Below, piece by piece: positions 1 through 5,138 of a DNA stretch of 7,725 bases. This stretch comes from JBDZUZ01 sp040255445 (lineage in GTDB: Bacteria > Planctomycetota > Phycisphaerae > Phycisphaerales > UBA1924), in the NCBI GenBank assembly GCA_040255445.1, contig JBDZUZ010000167.1, forward strand, positions 1 through 7,725, written 5' to 3'. Numbering within the stretch: position 1 is the stretch's first letter; each line of letters starts with the position of its first letter. Position numbers and translations under genes: made by a program. Below the pieces are notes generated by a model, which saw only the letters and a list, made by a program, of their open reading frames with translations, did no database searches and was not told the origin of the DNA.

Positions 1-575
1 CCCACGGCGAGTGTGCGGTGCCCCGCGGCAAGGATCCGCACGCGTCCATCCTCGAGCGGTTCGATCGTGCCCAGCGGCTCGCGTCCCTCGGCTTGTGCCT
101 GCGCCGGCAACGGAGCGATCCTCGGCCGACGCTTCGGGGCGGGCGGAGCGCCCGCGCCGGTGACGATCTCGCCCGCTGATGCAGGCACGCCTCGGAGGAG
201 GATCTCCAAGGCGTCCGTGGAGATGGAATCGGTGCGTTCGGATTCGATTACGACCGTGCGACCGGACGGAACCACCTGATCGGCCAGGATGCGCAGGTGA
301 AGTCCGCCAGCGGTGAGGATCTGCCCCTCGAGGAGCAACAGGGCCTGTGCGTGATCGTTGCAGAGGCAGTACACCGGGCCACCTTCCGCCGCGCCGTCGC
401 CAACCGCCAGCAGGGACACTCCCCGCAGGTCGGCCGGAGAGCGAGCGGACTTCAGCAGTCGGCAGTCGGGCGGGGGGAGATCAGCCGCGGTGTAGAGGTG
501 GCGATGACGAAGCTCGCCCGTGGCAGGGGCGCACCGCAGCGATTGGCAGAGGGACCGCGCAACAGAAATAGGCAC
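1..575 (-). CDS. Hypothetical protein, 3' end outside the window
   Basis: I do not recognise this protein. The minus-strand frame is open from a stop at 648-650 to the left edge, and 191 codons from the chosen GTG are visible. GTG at 575 is chosen because GGAG (584-587) lies 8 bases upstream; no ATG in this frame fits. Residues 20-30 (GELRHRHLYTA) and 50-110 look like an ordinary globular alpha/beta protein, with alternating hydrophobic stretches and a CLC motif near residue 70. Residues 140-165 form a proline/alanine/arginine-rich linker, followed by a second charged segment. There is no signal peptide or membrane helix. Third codon positions are mostly G or C, which favours this frame over the plus-strand frames. 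The gene lies 115 bp downstream of the WYL regulator on the same strand and could be co-transcribed with it. The true start may be upstream in another frame (see the 452-694 entry), in which case this is the back half of a frameshifted gene. Confidence 0.6.
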   Translation of the reverse strand, partial: MPISVARSLCQSLRCAPATGELRHRHLYTAADLPPPDCRLLKSARSPADLRGVSLLAVGDGAAEGGPVYCLCNDHAQALLLLEGQILTAGGLHLRILADQVVPSGRTVVIESERTDSISTDALEILLRGVPASAGEIVTGAGAPPAPKRRPRIAPLPAQAQAEGREPLGTIEPLEDGRVRILAAGHRTLAV

Positions 576-694
576 CGGTAGAACTCCATCCGGGGGGCAG
601 GTCCCTCCAGGGCTGCTCCTACCGGTGGGTACGGCAACGCGATGCGGTCATAGTCGGGATAGGGAATCAACCCGGGTCGGGCGCTGCCGATCAT
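452..694 (-). other. Alternative 80-codon frame coupled to the WYL gene; possible 5' half of a frameshifted gene
   Basis: An ATG at 692-694 overlaps the TGA of the WYL regulator (691-693) as ATGA, the classic arrangement for translational coupling. The frame reads 80 codons, with an early PDYDRIALPYPP stretch and a hydrophobic EFYRCLFLL stretch near residues 37-45, and stops at 452. It overlaps the long left-edge frame (1-575) by 124 bp, one register away. Either this is a chance frame, or the real gene begins at 694 and continues into the long frame after a one-base loss or equivalent indel. Runs of six C on the minus strand (592-597 and 472-477) are the obvious places for an indel or sequencing error. 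I cannot decide between these readings from sequence alone. Confidence 0.3.
584..587 (-). promoter_or_regulatory. Shine-Dalgarno site deciding the GTG start at 575
   Basis: On the minus strand GGAG sits 8 bases before the GTG at 575, inside a longer purine-rich GGATGGAG. It is the only plausible ribosome-binding site for the long left-edge frame. It also overlaps the ATG of an alternative frame, so it is supportive rather than conclusive. Confidence 0.4.
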
Positions 695-1665
695 GAAGCC
701 GGGTAGAGCGCGGCGGTCGCGGCGGCCAGCGACCTGATGCGCTCCGCGAGTTGCGGCGGCTGCGTGACGCGGCAATGCGGGCCCATCGAAAGGACCCACC
801 AGACGATCTCCTCCAGCCCGGAGACGGTGCACCGGAAGGTGGCGGAACCGTCCTCGTGATGCTCGACCTCCTGGGTGTGGTGCCAGCGGGTTTCAGTCAC
901 GGTGGGCGCGAGGGTCTGGTCGAAGACGATCTCTACCTGGTAGTCCGGGCCGTTGTTGATGAGCCGCCACGCGTTGCCAAGGTACGACTCGACCGAGAAG
1001 TCGGCGGGTATCTCGTAGCTCCGCTCGGTGGGCGTCACGCTGACGAAGCGGGAAAGACGGAGCGAGCGGATCTCGCCGCGGCCGTGATGCATCCCGAGGG
1101 CGTACCACGAGCGCACGCTGAAGAGGAGGCGGTAGGGATCGAAGAAGAACGGCGTGTCGCCGCCGGAGCCGTCGGCGGATTCGTACCGGCATTGGAGGCT
1201 GGTCCGCTGCGCGATGGCAAGACGGACGCGGTCGTACACATCGGTCGCTTCATCCGGCGGGCTCGCCTGCGCAGTCTGGATGACGACCGAATCGGCGATG
1301 CGGCGAACTTCTTCGGAGAGTTCCGGGGGGAGGCCGGCGAGGAGCTTCTCTGTTGCTCGGGCGGCGGCTTCGAGATGAGCGATCTGGCCGCGGGAGCCGA
1401 CCTGTTCGCAGAGCACACAGAGCGCGAGTGCCTCCTCGGGCTTGAGCTGGACGGGGGGCAGGAAGAACTCGCGGCCGATCACGTACCCATCGGTGGGCTG
1501 GTCGAACACGATCGGCACGCCGACAGCCTCGAGCTCGCGGAGATCGCGGAACACGGTGCGCTGGTCGACGCCGCACTCCTCGGCGAGACGCTTGGCGTTC
1601 AGGCCGCGGCGGCTCTGGAGGAGGGTGATGACACGCAGCAATCGGTGGACGCGGGAGTAGTCCAT
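691..1665 (-). CDS. WYL-domain HTH transcriptional regulator (YafY type)
   Basis: The 324-residue product is a transcription factor of the DeoR-like HTH plus WYL-domain class, usually a ligand-responsive repressor or activator. Residues 5-50 hold the winged helix: RVHRLLRVITLLQS, then LAEECGVDQRTVFRDLRELEAVGVPI, the family's typical recognition-helix and wing text. Residues 65-130 are a helical linker. The WYL domain spans about 145-220; its core reads SWYALGMHHGRGEIRSLRLSRF, so the name-giving WYL triplet is WYA here, while the conserved arginines (R200, R203, R206) remain. Residues 240-320 match the usual C-terminal WCX extension. A TTG at 1701 would add 12 residues, but the ATG at 1665 fits the family N-terminus. 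Neither start has a Shine-Dalgarno site. The gene begins 81 bp beyond a terminator that serves the upstream CsbD operon, so it probably has its own promoter. Its target is unknown. Confidence 0.9.
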   Translation of the reverse strand: MDYSRVHRLLRVITLLQSRRGLNAKRLAEECGVDQRTVFRDLRELEAVGVPIVFDQPTDGYVIGREFFLPPVQLKPEEALALCVLCEQVGSRGQIAHLEAAARATEKLLAGLPPELSEEVRRIADSVVIQTAQASPPDEATDVYDRVRLAIAQRTSLQCRYESADGSGGDTPFFFDPYRLLFSVRSWYALGMHHGRGEIRSLRLSRFVSVTPTERSYEIPADFSVESYLGNAWRLINNGPDYQVEIVFDQTLAPTVTETRWHHTQEVEHHEDGSATFRCTVSGLEEIVWWVLSMGPHCRVTQPPQLAERIRSLAAATAALYPAS

Positions 1666-1672
1666 GGCCGGG

Positions 1673-1701
1673 AGTGTTGCGTGTGCGGCGTGCTCTTGCA
1701 A
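1673..1701 (-). promoter_or_regulatory. Weak promoter candidate for the WYL gene
   Basis: On the minus strand TTGCAA (1696-1701) and AACACT (1673-1678) are 17 bases apart, and the -10-like box ends 7 bases before the ATG at 1665. If used, transcription would begin at or next to the start codon, giving a nearly leaderless mRNA. That would agree with the absence of a Shine-Dalgarno site. The -10 match is only three of six bases, so this is tentative. Confidence 0.2.
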
Positions 1702-1746
1702 CCGGCCGGGAGGGTGGGGCGGGTGACTGCCGCGGCGCAGGTGGCG

Positions 1747-1783
1747 AAAAAGACGCGGGCCGCCGAGTTGTCGGCGGCCCGCG
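1747..1783 (-). terminator. Rho-independent terminator of the YtjA/CsbD operon
   Basis: A perfect 13-bp GC-rich stem (1754-1766 with 1771-1783) closes on a GTTG loop (CAAC on the minus strand). Read on the minus strand it is followed by TCTTTTT (1747-1753), the uracil tract of an intrinsic terminator. On the plus strand the stem has no T tract, so it acts for the minus-strand transcript. It lies about 127 bases past the CsbD stop and insulates the WYL gene from the stress operon. Confidence 0.88.
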
Positions 1784-1909
1784 AAGCCCGGTTCTTCGGC
1801 ACGCGGCCGCCCGAGGGGGCAGGGGCGGCGGCGGGAGAAACCGGGAAGGGGGGGTTGGGAAGGCGGGCTGGATTGGAGTTTGAAAAGTGAGGCAGGCTTG
1901 CCGCGCTAA

Positions 1910-2110
1910 TCAGCGTGAGGTGCTGAAGAAGGAAGACACTTCCTTGTCGGCCTCGTCGCGGGACTTGCCGTACGCCTCCTGGACCTTGCCGACCAGTTGA
2001 TCCTTTCGGCCGGCGATCTGATCCAGATCGTCGTCCGTAAGCTTGCCCCACTTCTCGCGGACCTTGCCGCGAAGCTGTTTCCAGTTGCCCTTGATCTCGT
2101 GCTCGTTCAT
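1910..2110 (-). CDS. CsbD-like stress protein
   Basis: The 66-residue, highly charged soluble protein belongs to the CsbD family. Its opening MNEHEIKGNWKQLRGKVREK followed by WGKLTDDDLDQIAGRKDQLV is the diagnostic repeat-like helical sequence, and G-K-[VI]-Q-x-x-Y-G-x-S (residues 41-50) completes the domain. The family is named after a Bacillus subtilis sigma-B-controlled gene; its molecular role is unknown and many members are strongly stress-induced. A strong AGGAGG (2117-2122) lies 6 bases before the ATG, predicting high translation. The gene sits 49 bp downstream of the YtjA-like peptide on the same strand and is followed by a strong terminator, so the two form a two-gene operon. The tail (residues 59-66, SSFFSTSR) is short and serine-rich. 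Confidence 0.93.
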   Translation of the reverse strand: MNEHEIKGNWKQLRGKVREKWGKLTDDDLDQIAGRKDQLVGKVQEAYGKSRDEADKEVSSFFSTSR

Positions 2111-2159
2111 GATGTGCCTCCTGTGTCGCGAAATAGGTGAAGAGAGGAAGGGGCCCGCA

Positions 2160-2333
2160 TCAGGCGGGCTTGCCGCGGCGCATTAGGCCCATGATCAGCG
2201 AAGCCAGGAAGAGCACGATGAAGAGGACGAAGAGGATCTGCGCGATCGTGGCCGCGCCGGCCGCGATGCCGCCGAAGCCGAAGATGGCCGCGACGACCGC
2301 AACGAGGAAGAAGACGAGTGCCCAGTACAGCAT
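2160..2333 (-). CDS. DUF1328/YtjA-family small membrane protein
   Basis: The product is a 57-residue, very hydrophobic peptide of the DUF1328 (YtjA) family, whose function is not known. Residues 1-26 (MLYWALVFFLVAVVAAIFGF and the following GGIAAGA) and about 30-50 form two transmembrane helices joined by a glycine/alanine turn. The end, MRRGKPA, is basic and probably cytoplasmic. The opening MLYWALVFF with the FGFGGIA turn is characteristic. The start at 2333 is fixed by AGGAGG (2343-2348) 9 bases upstream; a longer frame to 2492 is only an unrelated 5' extension. It is first in an operon with the CsbD-like gene. YtjA-like and CsbD-like genes are both often reported as stress-responsive, which supports a joint role in envelope or general stress. 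The pairing is seen here; the role is inferred. Confidence 0.9.
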   Translation of the reverse strand: MLYWALVFFLVAVVAAIFGFGGIAAGAATIAQILFVLFIVLFLASLIMGLMRRGKPA

Positions 2334-2516
2334 GTTCGAGTACCTCCTGTCTTGATTGAGTGAGCCGCTCGCTCGGGGCGAGCCGGGGTCGCGGGACATG
2401 CCGTCACGCAACACTGGAGATATTCGGTCGAGGGTGTGATCCGCCGGTGAAACGGCCGTGAATCCGGGTTTATGTGATTGGCCGCGCCGCATCGGCTTGG
2501 GGCGGCCCGCGGCGTA

Positions 2517-3212
2517 TCACCGGCGGGCGACGGCTTCCTCTTCGAGAATACCGAATCGGTACCCCGAGCCGATCACCGTGTGGATCAGCGGCCGGCCGAA
2601 GGGCCTGTCGATCTTCTTGCGCAGCGCGGAGATGTAGACGTCGATGACGTTGCTGGTGGGCTCGTAGTTCATGTCCCACACCTTCTCGCCGATGGTCGCG
2701 CGAGAGAGAACGCGGTTGGGGCTGCGCATCAGGAACTCGAGCAGAGCGAATTCCTTCGCGGAGAGCTCGATCTTCTGGCCGGCCCGGTTGGCCGAGTGAT
2801 CGAGGAGATCGAGGGTGAGATCGTCGCAGGTGAGCTTGGTGGCTTCGGTCGCCTGGCCGCGCCGCATCAGCGCCCGGAGGCGGGCCAGGAGTTCCTCGAA
2901 CTCGAAGGGCTTGGCCAGGTAATCGTCGGCCCCGGCCTCGAGCCCGGCGACCTTGTCGGTGGTGTCTGACAACGCCGTGAGCATCAGGATCGGGGTCTGC
3001 ACTCCGCGGCGGCGGAGATTGCGGCAGACGTCGACGCCGTCCCGATCCGGGAGCATCAGGTCGAGAACGATGACGTCGTAGGGGTGATGTACGGCGAGCG
3101 TCTCGCCATCGAAGCCGCGGTCGGCGACATCGACGCTGTACGACTGCTCGGTCAGGCCCTTTCGGACAGACTCGGAGACCCGGGGGTTGTCTTCGATGAC
3201 GAGGATGCGCAT
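2517..3212 (-). CDS. OmpR/PhoB-type response regulator, orphan
   Basis: This 231-residue DNA-binding response regulator receives phosphate from a sensor kinase and controls transcription. The receiver domain (1-118) has acidic residues E7 and D8, phospho-acceptor D51 in VLDLMLPDRDG, T79 and K101 in the KPFEF motif, so all catalytic positions are intact. A winged-helix output domain follows (about 125-220), with LSAKEFALLEFLMRSPNRVLSR, a recognition helix in SNVIDVYISALRKKID and the wing HTVIGSGYRF. The layout is closest to the CusR/CopR/QseB-like part of the family. ATG at 3212 opens the canonical MRILVIEDN; a GGGAG lies 10 bases upstream. No histidine kinase is adjacent: 183 bp of non-coding DNA follows before the YtjA-like gene, and a divergent PfpI-like gene lies on the other side. 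The stimulus is therefore unknown, and the regulator may act on the flanking stress genes. Confidence 0.95.
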   Translation of the reverse strand: MRILVIEDNPRVSESVRKGLTEQSYSVDVADRGFDGETLAVHHPYDVIVLDLMLPDRDGVDVCRNLRRRGVQTPILMLTALSDTTDKVAGLEAGADDYLAKPFEFEELLARLRALMRRGQATEATKLTCDDLTLDLLDHSANRAGQKIELSAKEFALLEFLMRSPNRVLSRATIGEKVWDMNYEPTSNVIDVYISALRKKIDRPFGRPLIHTVIGSGYRFGILEEEAVARR

Positions 3213-3272
3213 AGAACGCGTACTCCCTTCCTCAATGCTGCAATGTTCGGACTTTGTTGACGCGTATCACCC

Positions 3273-3300
3273 AGTTTAATGCCGTGGGCCCTCGCGCCAA
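3273..3300 (-). promoter_or_regulatory. Candidate sigma-70 promoter of the response regulator
   Basis: On the minus strand TTGGCG (3295-3300) and TAAACT (3273-3278) are separated by 16 bases. They match the -35 and -10 consensus at four positions each and sit in the only AT-richer patch of the intergenic region. The predicted start near 3266 gives a leader of about 55 bases. Housekeeping promoters are less well defined in non-model phyla, so this is only a candidate. Confidence 0.35.
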
Positions 3301-3308
3301 CACCGTCA

Positions 3309-3356
3309 TTCATGAAATGAACCACCGCTCATGGCCGTCTCAGGGTCGGTTCATGG
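3309..3356. promoter_or_regulatory. Repeated TCATG elements, possible regulator-binding region
   Basis: Between the divergent regulator and PfpI genes, TCATG occurs at 3310, 3329 and 3351 (19 and 22 bases apart, roughly two helical turns). The first lies in the perfect palindrome TTCATGAA (3309-3316), and the last two extend to TCATGG. ATGAACC (3317-3323) and GGTTCAT (3348-3354) also form a 7-bp inverted repeat. OmpR-family regulators commonly bind direct repeats, so an autoregulatory site is plausible, but the spacing is not the usual 10-11 bases. Confidence 0.3.
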
Positions 3357-3490
3357 TCGGGCTCCATGCTCTTTGAGTGAAGGCAAGGGCGGTTGTGCCG
3401 CGAAGAGAGCCTGTGAGGAACTCGCGGTCGGCCGCCGGACATTCGCTGGCGTCAGTCGAACACGGCACCAGCTCAACACGAGGATGCGCG

Positions 3491-4057
3491 ATGAACAGCA
3501 ACGGGAAACAGCTCGGCGGGAAGAAGGTCGCGATGCTGGCGACCGACGGCTTCGAGCAGAGCGAATTGGCAGAGCCGCTGAAGGCGCTGCGGGATGCCGG
3601 AGCCACGGTCGAACTCGTAGCGCTCAAGCCCGGCAAGATCCGCGGCTGGGACGAGAAGGACTGGGGTGAGTCGTTCGATGTCGACAAGACAGTGAAAGAG
3701 GCGAACGCCGCCGGATACGACGGGCTCGTGCTTCCCGGCGGCGTGATGAACCCCGACACGCTGCGGACCAGCAAGGATGCGCTCTCGTTCGTCCGCGCGT
3801 TCTTCGATGCGGGCAAGCCCGTGGCGGCGATCTGCCACGGCCCGCAGGTGCTCATCGAGTGCGGTGTTGTGAAGGGACGCCGGATGACGTCGTACCCCTC
3901 GATCAGCACAGACCTCAAGAACGCGGGCGCCGACTGGGTTGATCGCGAGGTCGTCACCGACAACGGCCTGACCACGAGCCGGAGCCCCAAGGACCTGCCC
4001 GCGTTCTGTACCAAGATGATCGAGGAGATCGCCGAAGGCCGGCATCAGCCGGCTTGA
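3491..4057 (+). CDS. DJ-1/PfpI-family protein (general stress protein type)
   Basis: The 188-residue cytoplasmic protein has a class I glutamine-amidotransferase-like fold. Relatives such as YhbO, YraA, YfkM and PfpI are stress proteins variously described as proteases, chaperones or protein deglycases; which activity applies here cannot be told. The Rossmann start KKVAMLATDGFEQSEL carries the conserved acidic residue E22. The nucleophile elbow is AAICHGPQ, with C115 and H116. The core texts GYDGLVLPGGVMNPDTLR and GRRMTSYPSISTDLKNAGA are typical, as is the final TSRSPKDLPAF. Length is normal for the family. ATG at 3491 is preferred over the in-frame start at 3377 because GAGG lies about 8 bases before it and the family's N-terminus starts here. 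It diverges from the orphan response regulator, and a small membrane protein gene follows 30 bp downstream. Confidence 0.95.
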   Translation: MNSNGKQLGGKKVAMLATDGFEQSELAEPLKALRDAGATVELVALKPGKIRGWDEKDWGESFDVDKTVKEANAAGYDGLVLPGGVMNPDTLRTSKDALSFVRAFFDAGKPVAAICHGPQVLIECGVVKGRRMTSYPSISTDLKNAGADWVDREVVTDNGLTTSRSPKDLPAFCTKMIEEIAEGRHQPA

Positions 4058-4087
4058 TGGCGTTCGCCTCGTCGAAAGGAGTTTGCG

Positions 4088-4576
4088 ATGACCGAGCCAA
4101 TGAAGCAACCCGACCCATCCGCGGCGGAGGGCCCGCCGCCTCGCAATCTGCGCCCGACAGAGGGCGTTGCACAAGTCGATCAGGATGAATTGCAGCCGCC
4201 CGAGCCGGTGGTGCATGCTTTCACCAAGCAGGAAGTCGCGGAACACTCGCCCGAGGGATTGCCGCCTGATGAGCGTGTGTTCAAAGCGAGCACCGGGCTC
4301 CTGACTGTTGTCGCCGCGATCGCGATCGCTTGCCTGCTCATCGGATCGATCTGGCTGGGCTGGGTCGGGTTCGTCGCCGCGGGCGTGATGCTGGGCGTGT
4401 ACTTCCTCAGCGCGTGGCCGGCATGGAGCGCCGGCCTGATGCGTCACCGCGAGCGAGCGGAAGCCGCGCGGAAGGTCCGCGAGGAACTGGTGAAGGAGCG
4501 GCTCGAGCAGCAGGCCGAGCGTGAGAGTGGCACGAAGCGTCATGCCGGGCGGGCCGTGGCCGCGGGCGGACGCTGA
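4088..4576 (+). CDS. Small two-helix membrane protein, function unknown
   Basis: I do not recognise a named family. The 162-residue product has a proline/glutamate-rich, probably disordered N-terminal segment (1-65). A hydrophobic pair of helices follows (about 69-90 and 92-112, with a GWVG turn), then a strongly charged, coiled-coil-like tail (118-147, rich in RERAEAARKVREELVKERLEQQ). The basic start of the tail suggests that both ends are cytoplasmic. AAGGAG (4076-4081) lies 6 bases before the ATG, a strong ribosome-binding site. The gene starts 30 bp after the PfpI-like gene on the same strand, and a terminator follows at 4637, so the two probably share one mRNA. The pairing suggests a membrane-linked stress role, which is inference only. 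It resembles the small hypothetical membrane proteins common in planctomycete genomes. Confidence 0.82.
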   Translation: MTEPMKQPDPSAAEGPPPRNLRPTEGVAQVDQDELQPPEPVVHAFTKQEVAEHSPEGLPPDERVFKASTGLLTVVAAIAIACLLIGSIWLGWVGFVAAGVMLGVYFLSAWPAWSAGLMRHRERAEAARKVREELVKERLEQQAERESGTKRHAGRAVAAGGR

Positions 4577-4636
4577 TTCCACGCGAGGCCAGGGCCCGGG
4601 AAGACCCGTACCAGGCACATACCGATAACTCCATCG

Positions 4637-4669
4637 CACCCCCGACCGCGCCGCGGGCGGGGGTGTTTT
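4637..4669 (+). terminator. Rho-independent terminator of the PfpI-like operon
   Basis: A 12-bp stem with one A-G mismatch (4637-4648 with 4654-4665) encloses a five-base loop and is followed by TTTT (4666-4669). It begins 60 bases after the stop of the membrane-protein gene and ends 59 bases before the Hpt start, so it separates the two plus-strand transcription units. The short T tract suggests that some read-through into the Hpt gene is possible. Confidence 0.82.
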
Positions 4670-4719
4670 GTCCGCTCCCAATGAAGCAGGGTGAGGCGGC
4701 GGCCGATGCAGCCAGCAAC

Positions 4720-4723
4720 GGAG
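4720..4723 (+). promoter_or_regulatory. Shine-Dalgarno site deciding the Hpt start
   Basis: GGAG lies 5 bases before the ATG at 4729. Earlier in-frame starts (GTG 4663, ATG 4681) have no such site, and the GTG falls inside the terminator stem, so 4729 is the chosen start. Confidence 0.55.
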
Positions 4724-4728
4724 CCGCC

Positions 4729-5076
4729 ATGCACGAACCACACCTCCCCTCCGCGTCCACCTCCCAGCTTCGGAGCCAGTTCGCCGACGACCCGGAGATG
4801 GCCGAGCTTGTCGAGTTGTTCGTTTCGGAACTCCCCGATCGGGTGGAGTCCTTGGAGCGTGCGCTCACCAGCGGCGAGTTCGCGCAGCTGCAGCGGCTCG
4901 CGCACCAGTTGAAGGGCGCCTCCGCCGGCTACGGCTTCCCCACGATCGGGCAGGCCGCGGCATCCATCGAAGACGCTCTGCGTCGCGGTATCGAGTCCGA
5001 TGTCGCGATGCTGCAGCAGCAGGTGAACGGACTGATCGGGCTGTGCCGCGCAGCGCAGCGGGGGGCGGCGGCCTGA
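4729..5076 (+). CDS. Free-standing histidine phosphotransfer (Hpt) protein
   Basis: This 115-residue protein is a single Hpt domain, which passes phosphate between receiver domains in multi-step phosphorelays. The phosphorylated residue is H59 in the motif AHQLKGASAGYG, matching the family's HxLKGSSxxxG. Flanking helices are FADDPEMAELVELFVSELPDRVESLERAL (about 19-47) before it and IGQAAASIEDALRRGIESDVAMLQQQ (about 73-98) after it, giving the expected four-helix bundle. There is no catalytic kinase domain, so it needs a partner kinase. Its gene is 62 bp upstream of a REC-GGDEF response regulator on the same strand, the natural acceptor of its phosphate. No histidine kinase is in the window. 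The upstream terminator means it either has its own weak promoter between 4670 and 4728 or depends on read-through; I see no clear promoter there. Confidence 0.9.
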   Translation: MHEPHLPSASTSQLRSQFADDPEMAELVELFVSELPDRVESLERALTSGEFAQLQRLAHQLKGASAGYGFPTIGQAAASIEDALRRGIESDVAMLQQQVNGLIGLCRAAQRGAAA

Positions 5077-5138
5077 GACGAAATGGCTCTGAAACAACGC
5101 GGCGTTGAAGGGAAGTCCGTACGTCCGAGCAAGCTTGC

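Noticed and set aside
13..581. Plus-strand frames over the left edge
   Set aside because: Their composition is low-complexity and their codon third positions are less GC-biased than the minus-strand frame.
751..1890. A 379-codon plus-strand open frame opposite the WYL regulator
   Set aside because: It mirrors a clear WYL-family gene, has no family-like motifs and runs through the terminator; GC-rich DNA commonly gives such antisense frames.
2470..2520. GC-rich imperfect inverted repeat after the response-regulator stop as a terminator
   Set aside because: The arms pair only partly and no T tract follows on the minus strand.
3246..3282. Plus-strand promoter for the PfpI-like gene (TTGACG with TTTAAT)
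   Set aside because: The two boxes are only 12 bases apart, too close for a standard sigma-70 promoter; no better pair was found.
3473..4741. A 422-codon minus-strand frame opposite the PfpI-like and membrane-protein genes
   Set aside because: It spans two well-supported plus-strand genes and a terminator and has no recognisable domain.
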